Below are positions 53,401 to 63,951 of a stretch of 64,000 nucleotides of DNA, one piece after another. Where the stretch lies: assembly GCF_019649055.1 (NCBI RefSeq), contig NW_026570371.1, positions 1-64,000 on the forward strand, in the 5' to 3' direction. This stretch comes from Paramacrobiotus metropolitanus (taxonomy: Eukaryota > Tardigrada > Eutardigrada > Parachela > Macrobiotidae). Numbering within the stretch: the first letter of the stretch is position 1; every line of letters starts with the position of its first letter. Made by a program: the position numbers and the translations under genes. Under the pieces are notes generated by a model. The model made no database searches. It was given only the letters and a program-made list of their open reading frames with translations, and was not told where the DNA came from.

Positions 53401-55860
53401 ACGCCTTAGGTGTGGAGGCGCTGGAAATCCTTATTTCCATGTGCCTGCCTGGCAGTCCGGACGATTTCACCGGTGGCCAGCTGGCGGATAAGCTGGAGCA
53501 AACGTTTGTGAAGAAAACGCTGAAGGAGACGGAGTGGGCGTTATACTTTAGGATTAAGCAGGAACCTGGAGAGACGCTCCTTGAGGTCTCAAACAGATTA
53601 CGTCGAAAGGCCACGGTGGTGGGGTTTTCGGCGACGGTGTTGGAGCAAAACATGATGGCCGCATTCACCAATGGGCTGGCGAGCGAAAACACCAGACTAC
53701 ACCTGATATCTAATAAATGCCGCACCAAGCTGGAGGAGTGCTTGGAAATTTGCGAGCTGTACGAGCTCGCCCGGGAGACGAAGAAGACACGCCGCGGTGA
53801 CTATATAACGGAGGCGGATGTTACGGATGCGGAGAGCGCGACCACCGCAAGGCCGAATGTTGGGCAAAAGATCTGCGGTGTGGCAACTGTGGCAGGTATG
53901 GCCACATTGCCAGGGCCTGTCGCGCCGACCCGAAGGAGAAAGAGCAACAGAGGGATGGTGCACGGCGCACCAATCTGATAGAAGAAGAGTTTGATGTCAT
54001 ACAGGTCAATGTGGATAGTGATTTTGACTGTATGGTTAAACATCAGCCTAGTCACACCAGGCGAGCGAGCAGCCGCCCTTGGAGATGCAGCAAGGATGGA
54101 GATGCGGTTCTGGATACTGTGCTAGGCGAGTTGGCTGCCTTGCACAAGAAGGTGGACGAAATGGCACGACGGAGCACAGAAGCGACTCCACGATACTGGA
54201 GACCGGTGGAGCATCGGCGATATCAGCCGGAGCAGAACCGGACCGTGGAGGAAGTTGCGACGATCCAAATGGCAGAAGACCACGAAGTTCGGGAAAGCGT
54301 TGTGGCAGTCAGCGACGGCGGAAACACTGACGGGGTCCGTAACGAACAGCCAGAAAATGATTTTCTGCCAATCGGAAGCGTACCCGAGCAGGAAATGGAA
54401 ACGGCTTCGAGCAGTGGACTGTTTAAGACTCGCAGCCAAATGAAGCGGGAGAAGAAACGGAAAAAGAAGGAAGCATTGAAAGATACCGATGATATTTCAG
54501 ATTTATGTTCTGATTAATTTGGTGTTAATTCTGGAATTTTATGTTTCACTTATCGTGCATTTTCTTTAGTGTGTTTCACACACTGGGGAAGGTGTGATGA
54601 TGTGACATAGCAACGTGTGAACAGCAGCAGCGTAAGCTGCCAGTATGACTGTGAAGAGCGAAGTGAATAAAAGGACTTTATGAGGACGTGACAGATTCCA
54701 ACGGACAGCGGCGCCTGGATTTCGTTGTGGCGTATTTCCTACCTTCTGGTTCTCGTTTGGTACGACTGATACTTCGTAGACTCTTAGAACAACCTCAGCA
54801 CAGAATGCGTAGAAATATGCTTATGCATTAACAAGGTCATGTACAATTTATTCTACTACGTACATGCGACTGTCCAACCATTCAGGAAGTTTAATGGGTA
54901 TGCAGCTTTATTAGAACTGACCAGGCGTCAAGGAATTTGCAGTATATCTATGCAAGCTTTGATTTGTGCATTTGGTAAGGTACTGGCCTAACGATAGCAA
55001 AATGTGCCTTTTTTGCGCAGCCGCTTCTGCGCAAAATCGGACGGACAGGTGAATTAGTTCAACTGGTTAACGTCACCCTGTGGGTACGTGGAATGTTTCC
55101 ACCGGCTAATGAGCCGCTGTGCGGATACATGAATCAAAAGCTCGATTTTCAATGTCTTCCTACAGGTACTTACCGTAAAAATGATTATATTTTAAAGTTT
55201 TTGAGCCCTAATGACGTGCAAGTTTGGGCCGGGAATTTTGCGGCACAAAAAGCTATTGACGCCGACTTTGACAAGAAAGTACGACTGTGTAAAGTTTTGT
55301 TGAAACTTTACACAGTCGTACTTTCTTGTCTGGTCAACTGCCTTACTGTACAGTCTCCCACCGCATGAACCACCTTGCGATACGGTATCATTTTTAGGAG
55401 AAGCCAAAAAAAGCCGTTGTAATCGCGCTTACTGCGTCGTTCTGATTGTATAGGACAGAATCGCTGGATCACCATCACTGCTGCTAGTTGCGCTGGGATA
55501 TGTCTTGCTCTTGTCGGATATCTCATGTACGTATTAGTAATCAGTCTCATGCATTGCAAGTATCGATCAACATTGCTTTGTAATCTGGGGAGAATGTTCA
55601 AGCACGTTGTTTTGAATTTAGAAATTAAGTAATCACCCCGTTTTTTTTTTAAATTTTGTTCACACAAGGCCAATAGTTTCGTCAGTGGATACTGTAGACG
55701 AATCTGATACCACACTTCAGTTCGACAAAGTAGTTATGGACGTCAGTTTATTCACTTTATTGCATTCAGATACCGAAAGCGTAAACTGGACGATGAGCTT
55801 CTTTATGGAACCTGGTGGCAAATCCAGCTGCCAGCGACCGCGGCAAATCCGGAAGTGCGA
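50458..55860 (+). CDS. Receptor-type guanylate cyclase, ectodomain to juxtamembrane, disrupted
   Basis: Exons: 50,458-50,761, 50,820-50,898, 51,553-51,869, 51,947-51,990, 52,082-52,120, 52,201-52,269, 52,563-52,730, 52,935-54,759 (split by an LTR element), 55,021-55,165, 55,454-55,526 and 55,770 onward. Every junction phase matches. The product reads as an ANF-receptor-type ligand-binding domain: LAYVGSAISLAVDEA at the start, DRQSYPTWLATN, RYNWTTISIVVD, CLRDFM then NMTNGEY, AAFQAFQSVLVL, NRTFYDNSWGQSIYID, and a final PPANEPLCGY. A membrane helix (about 55,465-55,525) and a basic YRKRKL...W.IQ juxtamembrane segment follow, as in natriuretic-peptide-type receptor cyclases. Kinase-homology and cyclase domains are not seen before the repeats at 56.4 kb. 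With coding sequence interrupted, this copy is probably inactive. Confidence 0.65.
52377..52576. mobile_element. MITE family D, copy at the start of receptor exon 7
   Basis: A 200-bp element with ends TATAGGGGGCAAAACTAA and its complement. The inverted arms (about 63 bp) are almost perfect, including GTTCCACGGTTCCCCTGTAT. The right end abuts coding sequence: the acceptor AG at 52,561-52,562 and the first codons of exon 7 are inside the element. No host acceptor further upstream keeps the frame open. Confidence 0.8.
53060..53160 (+). repeat. 5' LTR, 101 bp
   Basis: Begins TGTGATGATGTGACATAG and ends GAGGACGTGACA; contains AATAAAAGG, which can serve as poly(A) signal. Identical to the 3' LTR. 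Confidence 0.9.
53205..54517 (+). CDS. Gag protein with two CCHC zinc knuckles, frame change near 53,800
   Basis: The capsid-like region is read from 53,205 (ATG; the frame stays open to 53,978). The segment to about 53,790 is helical with a WRSWQFRYKNY-type start and the DALG...L...F pattern of copia/UBN2-type Gag. The zinc knuckles lie in another frame, open from 53,801: C-x2-C-x4-H-x4-C at 53,819-53,860 and again at 53,879-53,920, followed by an acidic stretch and a Lys-rich end at 54,517. Passing from one frame to the other needs a one-base backward shift around 53,800-53,818. I see no classic slippery heptamer, so an indel in this copy is at least as likely. Nucleocapsid RNA binding is expected from the knuckles. 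Confidence 0.8.
54593..54693 (+). repeat. 3' LTR, 101 bp
   Basis: Identical base for base to the 5' LTR, so the insertion is recent. Followed directly by the receptor exon (GATTCCAACGG). Confidence 0.9.
55270..55330. repeat. Perfect 28-bp inverted duplication in intron 9
   Basis: Arms GACAAGAAAGTACGACTGTG... (55,270-55,297) and its exact complement (55,303-55,330), separated by five bases. Too perfect to be old; looks like a snap-back synthesis event. Confidence 0.9.
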
Positions 55861-56432
55861 CAGAGCATCTATGCCACCGTTTGTCAGAGACCGCACACTC
55901 GAGGCGGTAGACACCTCTTGTGGCTTTGCTCTGTCGCCCCCCCCGCACATGGCTACTCCATTCGTGCCGCGCTATTACGCTGCTCACTCAGCGTATACTT
56001 TGTCTACGCTGACCAATCAGCGCATTTCTGCACTCTTGGGGGCGTAGCCCAGCGCCTACGAGCGATTCCATGCTTTACGGCATCAGCTGTTGCATACCTG
56101 CAGCACGCTGTATCATTACCATTTTTACTGACTTGCGCGCTCGCAGCTACTTTTTCCACAGTGATACCGCATTGGTTTTCTGTGTTTGTTTGTGGTTGCT
56201 TTATTGTTACCAATAAAGGCGATATTTGCCCCATTTTCCCATCTGCTTCTGTGTCATATCTGACATGGTAGCAGACTCGCTCGGTTTTCTTTCCTGCGAG
56301 ACCTCTGATTCCCAGTGAAGGCAACACGGTCGAACTACGCTGATCGCCTATAAGTAGGCCAGCCATACCGCGACCATCATCTCCTGCATCATACGGATCT
56401 CACTGGAGATCCGCAGCGCGACGGATTACTCA
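55861..56432. other. End of the receptor remnant and following sequence
   Basis: The receptor frame stays open to 56,271 but loses family likeness after about 55,850. No cyclase or kinase-like domain was found. The inverted-repeat-poor sequence shows no gene. Confidence 0.4.
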
Positions 56433-56645
56433 TACGGGTCAGGTTCATAAGTGGACCTCCCGCAGCTTTGGCTCCCCGCGCAAAAACTGCGTTGGGTACG
56501 TTCCAGCTGACCAAATAAGCGCCCTACCGGGTTGCGTTGATACGGGTCAGGCTCATAAGTGGGCCTCCCGCAGCTTTGGCTCCCGGCGCAAAAACTGCGT
56601 TCGGTACGGTCCTGCCACACCATTACGCCCTATCGGGTGCGCTGC
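56433..56645 (+). repeat. 108-bp tandem repeat, two copies
   Basis: Units start TACGGGTCAGGTTCATAAGT (56,433) and TACGGGTCAGGCTCATAAGT (56,541) and share CTCCCGCAGCTTTGGCTCCC and GCGCAAAAACTGCGTT. Copies differ at scattered positions and at their ends. Confidence 0.85.
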
Positions 56646-56973
56646 GGCCCTCACGGTAGAAGAGGGTGAAGGGGACGACGGAGCAGCACTGTCTGGATCG
56701 AAAAAACGACCGGTAAGACCTGCTGTGGCGTCGTAGGTTTTCGTAGGACTTTCTAAAATTGGAGGTCTCCGCGGAGAACCTACCTAAAAACCTTCATAAC
56801 TCTTCAACCGTTCATCCGATTTGCTTAAAAATAGCTTTTTCGGATTCCTTGAGAAATTCTGCACTAGAGAAGTGTAACAGAACTCTCGAAAAATATTTCC
56901 ATAATTTTTGGCGAATTTTCGGCGAAAAACAACCGCCATTTTGTCCAGCCGGAATTTTCGCGAAAAAGTCGCG

Positions 56974-57046
56974 TGACGTCAGCGTGGTGATTTTCCATAA
57001 AAATTTGACCAATCAGAACGCGTGGGAAACTTCCCCGTGTTATAAT
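56974..57046 (+). promoter_or_regulatory. CRE / CCAAT / TATA promoter ahead of the long gag
   Basis: TGACGTCA (cAMP-response type) at 56,974-56,981, CCAAT at 57,009-57,013 and TATAAT at 57,041-57,046, with a second TGACGTCA at 57,133-57,140. Spacing is that of a pol II promoter, such as an LTR U3, with a start expected near 57,070 and a leader of about 200 bases before the ATG at 57,279. No LTR partner is visible. Confidence 0.5.
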
Positions 57047-57278
57047 AGTCATAGTGACTCATACTTTTTTGCAATTTTTGCTCACGGCACGCTACTCGTG
57101 ACGTAGAGCTTTTTGCAAGACCATTTTGTAACTGACGTCACACTGGTCAGTAACGTAACATAGGGCCATAGGAAGCTAACGCTAAACCTGAGCTCTAGCA
57201 TACCTGACCAGCACCGACAGCGATCCAACCCGTTCCGGTCCGGACCAAGACCAAAGAAAACTTCTAAGTCCCAATACC

Positions 57279-60200
57279 ATGGGCCAAACAGAAAGCGCCT
57301 TGGCCAAGGTGATGCCATACACCAGCCATGAGCAACTCCAACGGAGAATGCTCAGTCCTATGGACAGGCGCCAGCAAAATGACTATGCCAAGCCTCGCGG
57401 GAAGAACTACGCCACGCGCGAACCAACGGGGCCTTACGGGCTTCGTAGCGCCAGGCCAACCAGTTCTGACCCGGACGAGCCAAACTCGGCCGGCTCTACG
57501 AGTTCGGTCGAGGCCAGGGCCAGGCGGGACAAACAAATCCTGCCGGCTGATCTGGAGACCAGCGACGAAAGTCTGGACGCCACCCGGGACGACACATTCC
57601 AGGAAGCGTCCGACGAGTTGTCCGAGGCCAACCAGCCTCAGGACAGCCAACCTGGCGCCGATAGGACGGCCCAGGCCAACAGTGTCCCTCGGGACTTGGC
57701 ACAACAACCGGCCATTCCTGGCTCGGGCCAAGTCCAACTTGAGGCGCCAACGGCGGCCACAAGCGAGGACAAGACACGCACCGATGGACCAGGGCCAAAC
57801 AACTTGGCCCGGTCCAACCTTGATGTCCAGGATCTGACAGCACGTCCAACCCTACCGGGCTTGGACCAGATCCAACCTAAGGCACCAACGGTGGCCAAAG
57901 GTGGACGCAAGGCCAAGGGCCAAGCCAAAAAGGCTGGTCCAAAGGCAGATGACCAGTGCCAACAGCCCGTGAGTCAGTCGCCAATCATGTTTGAGATCGA
58001 TGGCTCAACCCATACAACGCCATCGCCGACCAATGACGTCATCGGCGCGTCTGGCCCGTCCAAACCGGACCGAGAGCCAATTGTGGACCTGGCCCAACTT
58101 AATAGGGCCACAGCCAGGATGGACCTTAACCAGCCCTCCTGGGACACAAGCTGCGCCAACGTCAGCCCGCCAAAGCTGATCCAGGCAACCCGGCCCGAGG
58201 AGATCGACGAAGTCGACCAATTTCGGACCACAGTACGGGACCTGACTAAACAGCTAGCGGACATTGCAGAAGCAGCCCTGCTATCCGAACGCTGGATGCA
58301 GGACGAGATCTGCAAGCACACAGACCTTGCGTCCAAATCGGACGCAGAGGCTAAACGTGTCTCGGCCATACTGGCCCAGACCCAACTTGAGCTAACCCAG
58401 CTCAAGTTGTCACCATGTCCCAATGCTGAGCGAGACCAGCTCGGCAGGACAATCCACAGCCTAGAAATGGCTGTGGCGGGACTCGAAGCCTTGCTCACCT
58501 CTACGAGGGCTGAACTGGCCAAAGCCAAGGACGACTTGACTGCGGCCCGGACCACAATCGACGAAACCGATTCAGAGGCGGACCGCCTCTCGAATGAAAA
58601 TGAGCGTTTTACCGACGACTTGGCCAACCTGCAGGACGAAATCAATCGCCTGCGCAACGGCTATAACCTCCTTTATGAGAGCCATCAAAATCTCATGAAG
58701 ACAATTCAACAAGGAGGACTGTTGAGCCAAACGGTTCAACAGAAGGAGGCACAGAACGTGCAACTCCAGCAACAAATTGTTGCCCTCCAGAGCCAGCTCA
58801 AGACCGAATCAACCATTCGGGTCCAACTTGAGCAAAACAGCGCCATTGGACATCAAAACTTTGTCCAATTGGAGCAGGCCTTCAACCAAGCCAAACAGGT
58901 GATCCAGGGCCAACATGACCGGATCATCACATTGGAGGCCAACAACGCCGGCCTGGTCAAAGATTACCAGGCGGCCACCCAACGTATAACCGAACTCAAC
59001 GAGGACCTGGAAAGGCTAGGCACGGAAAACGCCTGCTTAGACGCGGAGAAATCGCATCTCGAGAACTTACATTCTGAGATGTCCGCGGAACCACCGTCTT
59101 ACCATACCTTTCCGGACCCGGATACACAGCGTCGACAAGAAAAAGTCGACGAGGCTTTGCGGCAGGGCCAACGCTTCTATCGCGAGCCAGTGTATCACCA
59201 ACAGAACTACCATGTTAACATGGCTGTGGAAGGACCATCGGTTGGACATCCCCCAACGGGGCCAACCATACCCACGCCTCCCAGCCAGGTGAACCAGGGA
59301 TCATCCACGGCGACAGTAACGCTGCCGCCACCACCAATCCCGGTCACCACAACAGCCACTATCGGTCCAACGACGATAGTGACACCCGCAACGCAGACTC
59401 ATCCGTCTACGTCAAGCGGGCCAGGCTTTGACCCAAGCCAGGCAATACCCAGCCACAGCTACTTTGGGTCAAGGCCACAGTATCCGTCCTTGTACCCATC
59501 CATATTCCCGAACATGGACTTTAACTTCAGTCCACATCCGGCCACAAGCCAGGCTCACACCAGCGGTATGGATCCAAACCGGACCAACCCGCTGAGCCCA
59601 ATGTCCGGGCCACCAACCACACAAGGACAGATGGGAGGCCAAAGTGGTACACCAACGGTGCAACCACCACTAGTAGGCCAACTAAGCCTATTTGGCCCTC
59701 CTACCACGGCGGCAGCCCCAACGGGCCAAGCTCAGCCACAGATGGGCCAAACCACGCCCACGGGCCAAAACGTGCCCAACCCACCAGGCATACCGCCAAC
59801 AGCGGCCATGCCACCAGGACCAGCAGCCCAACCAGGCCAGGGCCAAAATGCGCCCATGTTGGTCCAGCTCCCGAATGGAGCATACGCATGGATGGCGTCC
59901 AACGGGGCCATCCAGCTTATACCGGGACAGCCAATGTTGGCTCAACCCCAGCAGGTGCCGCAGATACCAATGCAGCTAACACCTGCCCCGTCGCCACCGG
60001 CCAGTCCTTCCCTCTCAACCAGAGAGCAAATCAAGGAAATGGCCCAAGAGATGGGAAAAGCCACCGCGAGAGCTCAAGTCCGCACCGTGTTGCCAAAATT
60101 TGATGGCAACAAAACAATGGTGAAAGGATGGCTTGCACAGGTCCGACGGATCTGTAAGCAGTCGTCCGATCTGAATAAACCAGATCCGGACTTCATGAGC

Positions 60201-60390
60201 CGCATTTACATGGCCCTATCGGACCCTGTAAAAGAATGGTACACTGGCCAAGCCAACCGCGAAGACGAGGACGGCTGGACAGTGGAAGAGTGGCTCCAGA
60301 AATTCGCCACTCGATACGGCGATGATAATCAGCAGGCAACTGCCATGGGAGAAATTACCCATCGGTACTATGATCCAGACTTGGCCCATC
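57279..60390 (+). CDS. Very long LTR-retroelement Gag, 3' truncated
   Basis: Open from ATG 57,279 through 60,482, but the Gag part ends near 60,390. It starts MGQT, an N-myristoylation signal as in some retroviral Gags, implying membrane targeting. It continues as a Pro/Gln/Asp-rich disordered region (to about 58,200), a long coiled coil (about 58,200-59,080), and a Pro/Gln/Thr-rich linker with repeated Gly-Gln-Pro patterns (59,250-60,010). A retrotransposon-gag core follows (about 60,080-60,330: LPKFDGNKTMVKGWLAQV, then a ...SDPVKEWY... segment and an EEWLQKFATRYGD segment). About 1,035 residues before the core ends is far longer than usual. At 60,390 the sequence switches to an unrelated palindromic repeat, so no zinc knuckle, protease or polymerase remains. 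Confidence 0.7.
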
Positions 60391-60560
60391 TTTCAGGTGA
60401 GGTGAAAATTTTTCCCATTTTTCCCAGCCCACCTCATCTTTTAGGTGAAGATGAGGATGAGGTGGGAAAGAGCCGTAGATGAGGTGAGGTGGGCTGAATT
60501 TTTAAAAAATGGGATGAAAATCTTTTATGGAAATGGGCTGAGAATGGGCTGGGTTGCTTC
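60391..60560. repeat. GAGGTGGG-rich inverted repeat replacing the end of gag
   Basis: CCCAGCCCACCTCATC (about 60,424) is mirrored by GATGAGGTGAGGTGGGCTG (60,479), with further GATGAGG units between and CCCATTTTT/AAAAAATGGG outside. Followed by GGGCTGAGAATGGGCTGGG. It marks a breakpoint or an inserted foldback sequence. Confidence 0.7.
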
Positions 60561-60996
60561 GTAATAAAATAAAATTGTAATTATTATCAGCAGTTAATCA
60601 ATTTGTTTCCGGCGTAAGAATTAACGAATACGCTAACAGAAATTCCAATTCCAAGTGTGAAATCTTAACAAATCCACTCAGTCAAGACAACGTTTACAAC
60701 TTTACACTGGTATGCGATCGAACACTGATATTTCGTAAGCCCGCTCGAAGCAGCTGTTCCAATGGCACTGGCACTGTGTCAGTGGTTGAGTATATTCGGT
60801 GCAGTGCGAGGCCGAGCACCTCACAAAGCAAGCTGCAGTTTCAGAACTGCAGCTTTGGACTGTGATTTCTGGGTGATATAGATTAGTTTCGTAACTTGTC
60901 ATTTGGAAGAGAAATGATTGTTCTTACTTAAATCCACATTTCTGAAACCTCCGCCAACCGCTACCAGTTTCGTGCGATCATCTGGCAGCACGGAGC
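60561..60996. other. Upstream region of the hAT gene
   Basis: No gene; a short inverted repeat CTGCAGTTTC/GAACTGCAG sits near 60,832-60,850. Left end of the hAT element was not located. Confidence 0.35.
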
Positions 60997-63940
60997 ATGT
61001 CCAAATCGACAGACACTGTGGAACTGCTGAGCTCCGATGACGAAGGAGATCCGAAGAAACCTGCGAATTCCCAAAAATCCCATCCGCTGGCTGATACTAT
61101 ATCCCCGAAGCTGTTCTACCTGCATCTTTACGAAGGCCATTCGTCCATAAAAGAAACAAGAAACTCACGAACGGGGCAGCTGCACAGCGCGAAATGCAAG
61201 TTCTGCAAGAAGGCCAAAGGGAAGATTGTTAAGGACTTTGAATCGTACGGAAAGTTTAGGATCCACGTTGTTTCTCATCACGCACGGGAGCCAGTAAGTA
61301 AACCGTTTTAGATGTCATTTTTCAATCTTTCCATAAAAATTTCGTAACGTGCGTAATTTTGTACGAGTACTGCGCTTTACATGACGTTCTGTCATAACTT
61401 TCTGCATTAATATCGCAAGAAAGTTAAACACTTTGGTACAGCAAACGAAATGCCCGTAAACTAGTGGAATATCTTATACTTTTTGCTTTAGGTTGTAGAA
61501 GATTTTATAACTGCTCATGGGAAATCCACGTCTGACTTAGCGCAACCAAAGATCGACAGTCTCAAGTGCGTAGAAAAGAAAGTCACGCCGTACAGTAACG
61601 ACCACCGCCAGCAACGACTTCTAAACGAATGTGTGGCGGACTGCCTTTTTTCTACCCTGATTTCTGTGAACGCCATTACAAATCCGTGCTGGGACAGGCT
61701 GGTGAAGAATTTCGACGAACGACTACATGTGAGTAATAGGTATAATTACAATACGAGATGTAAACGGCTGGGGATATTGTTGTTCTACTGCTTTACGTGC
61801 TGTAATGCGCAACAATAATTGTGTATTGGTGACTTGTAGTTTCTAATGAAGTTTCATTTATTTTATAGTGGCCAACACGAAAATACATTGCTCGCCATAT
61901 GATACCGGAATACGATCGCGTATACGTGGATCTGCTGAAGAAAGAGCTAGAGTTCGTCGATTTTGTGGCCATCAACTGCGATATCTGGAGTAGCAAGAAA
62001 CAGCGCGGCTACCTGGGCGTGACTGTTCATTTTATCGACTCGTCGTGGAACTTGCGGAATCATTTACTTGCGTGCACGCGCTTTGAAGGAAAACACGGAG
62101 CGGAGGAAATTTTCAAACTGGTGATTGAAATACTGGAGAAATTTAATATTCGAAAAAAAGTGATTTACGTGGGCACTGATAATGGTGGCAACGTTGTAAA
62201 AGCTTTTGAAGACTGGATGCCTGGTTTTATGGAAGGGTTCTGTGATGGGAATAATACGGACGATGGTCCCATTGAAGCAGTAGGCAATGAGGAGCACGAT
62301 ATCGACTACCTTAGTCCCGAGGATTTGGATTCGGATTCCACTTTAGCTAAGGATGTATGCGGTCTGCTAGAGCAAGAGTGTGTTATCAACGGTAGATCGA
62401 TTCAGGTACAGAAACCAGTGTAAATTAGAGGAAACGGAATCGTAATTAAATAGAAGCGTACGAGTGTTTAGTTAATGCTAAAACGGAACGTATCTGCTGA
62501 AACTGAAACGCTGATGTACAGCGAAATTTTGCTGTGTAAAAACTACTAAATAAATAGCAGTTTTAATACGTTACCGAGAAGGGGAACTTGATACTTAATA
62601 GTTAATACTAAGATGTAGTAGTTAAGTAGTAGTTAATAGTTAATACTTATTACTTTGTAGTTTGTCGCTGTACTGTGTATTGCGTAACAGGGATATTTTA
62701 ATTATTTGCAGTTGCGATGTGTCGCCCATACCATGCAGCTGTGTTTGAAAAACCCAGTAAAAAATTGTGGAAAGTTGAACGCCGTAATTGAGAAACTCGC
62801 AAAGATCGTTACTTCCGCGAAGAAGTCTCCGCAGCAAACGGAGCAGATTGTGAAAGTCTTTGGACGTGAATTTACCAGCCGCTGCGTTACCCGGTGGAAC
62901 ACTAACTACAAGATGGTTCAGGTTGCAGTGAAGTACAACTGGGAAAAAGATGGACTGATATTTAAAGAAAAGCACCGACTCACTACTGAAGATGTGCGAA
63001 TTCTGCAAGATTTTATCAACGTGACGAGCACATTTGAGCAGTTGTTTCTTAAACTGCAGAGCGCGAGTTATCCCACCGTATGTCAAGTTATTCCGGCCGT
63101 TTACCTTCTGCGCAGAAATCTTCAGGTAATTCACAATGGTTAAATAATACATGACGTAAATCATAAATACTGTTCGTAGTTCGTACACTGTGTAACTTCA
63201 TGTATTAGTACTACTATTATAAATACAGTGTATTTTTATTTCATGGAATACGCTCTAACTATTTTAATTTTTATCTAATTTACTTTCAGACATATGCTGA
63301 TAATCCGGCTAGCCTGCTGAAGTCGTATGCTCGCGATCTACTCACCGAAGTTAATACTCGATTCTGTAATACTGAAAGTGACAGTGTTTATATTGCGGCA
63401 TTATTCCTGGATCCGAATTATAAAGCTGAACTGTGCGATTGTGGGTTTGGGACGTTAACGGCGACCGAGATGAAAGCGGTAGTGATTGGCATGATGGAGC
63501 GAGTGAACTTGAATATTTCGCCTGTGGAAGAGCCTGTGTCACTGCCGTCAACATCGTCAAACCTGTTCTCCGTTTTGAAAAAGCCGAAATTATCTGCAAC
63601 TTTACAAACTTCTGCCGGTCAAGTCCTCAGCGTGATTGCAGAGTATGAGATGTATATGTGCGAAGTCGATCAGTCTTTCGGCGTCGAAGTGAATCCTCTT
63701 GTCTACTGGAAATCTAAAGCTGATAAATACAAACGTTTATCCCGGATTGCTCAACAAATACTGTGCGCTCCCGCAACGACAGCAGGAGTGGAGCGGATTT
63801 TTAGTGTCGCCGGATACTTGCTTTCTGAACGTAGACTTCGTACTACGGATTACAATTTCGAAACATTATTGTTTTGCAGTCTGAATCGTGATCTAAAGCA
63901 GCGTGGTGATAAGCGAACCAGTGATGAGATTTCTCGGTAG
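60997..63940 (+). CDS. hAT-type transposase with BED zinc finger, five exons, intact
   Basis: Exons: 60,997-61,293, 61,492-61,728, 61,869-62,405, 62,712-63,125 and 63,290-63,940. All four introns are in phase 0 and give 711 uninterrupted residues. Exon 1 has a BED-type finger (CKFC, then H and HH about 25-30 residues later). Exon 3 has VAINCDIWSS and VGTDNGGNVVKAF, carrying the two catalytic Asp of hAT transposases. Exon 4 has RCVAHTMQLCLKN (insertion-domain Cys/His). Exon 5 ends with the hAT dimerisation region NPLVYWKSK, then GVERIFSVAGYLLSERR, with the catalytic Glu in the ...ERIFS context. Length and domain order are normal for the family. Either a young element or a domesticated ZBED-like gene; terminal inverted repeats were not found. 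Confidence 0.85.
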
Positions 63941-63945
63941 CCGGT

Positions 63946-63951
63946 AATAAA
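63946..63951 (+). terminator. Poly(A) signal AATAAA just after the hAT stop
   Basis: AATAAA begins five bases after the TAG at 63,938-63,940, giving a very short 3' UTR. Confidence 0.5.

Larger units (their letters stand above)
53060..54693 (+). mobile_element. Short gag-only LTR retrotransposon inside receptor exon 8
   Basis: 1,634 bp with LTRs at both ends (TG...CA), a TGG-type primer-binding start at 53,164 three bases after the first LTR, and a purine tract (GGGGAAGG, 54,585-54,592) before the second. The flanks GATTT (53,055-53,059) and GATTC (54,694-54,698) are a five-base target duplication with one change. Removing element plus one flank restores the receptor frame. There is no protease, reverse transcriptase or integrase, so it must be mobilised by a relative. 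Confidence 0.9.

Noticed and set aside
57279-57290. MGQT start as proof of a vertebrate-type retrovirus
   Set aside because: Short myristoylation signals arise easily; the gag core is of the LTR-retrotransposon type and no pol or env is present.
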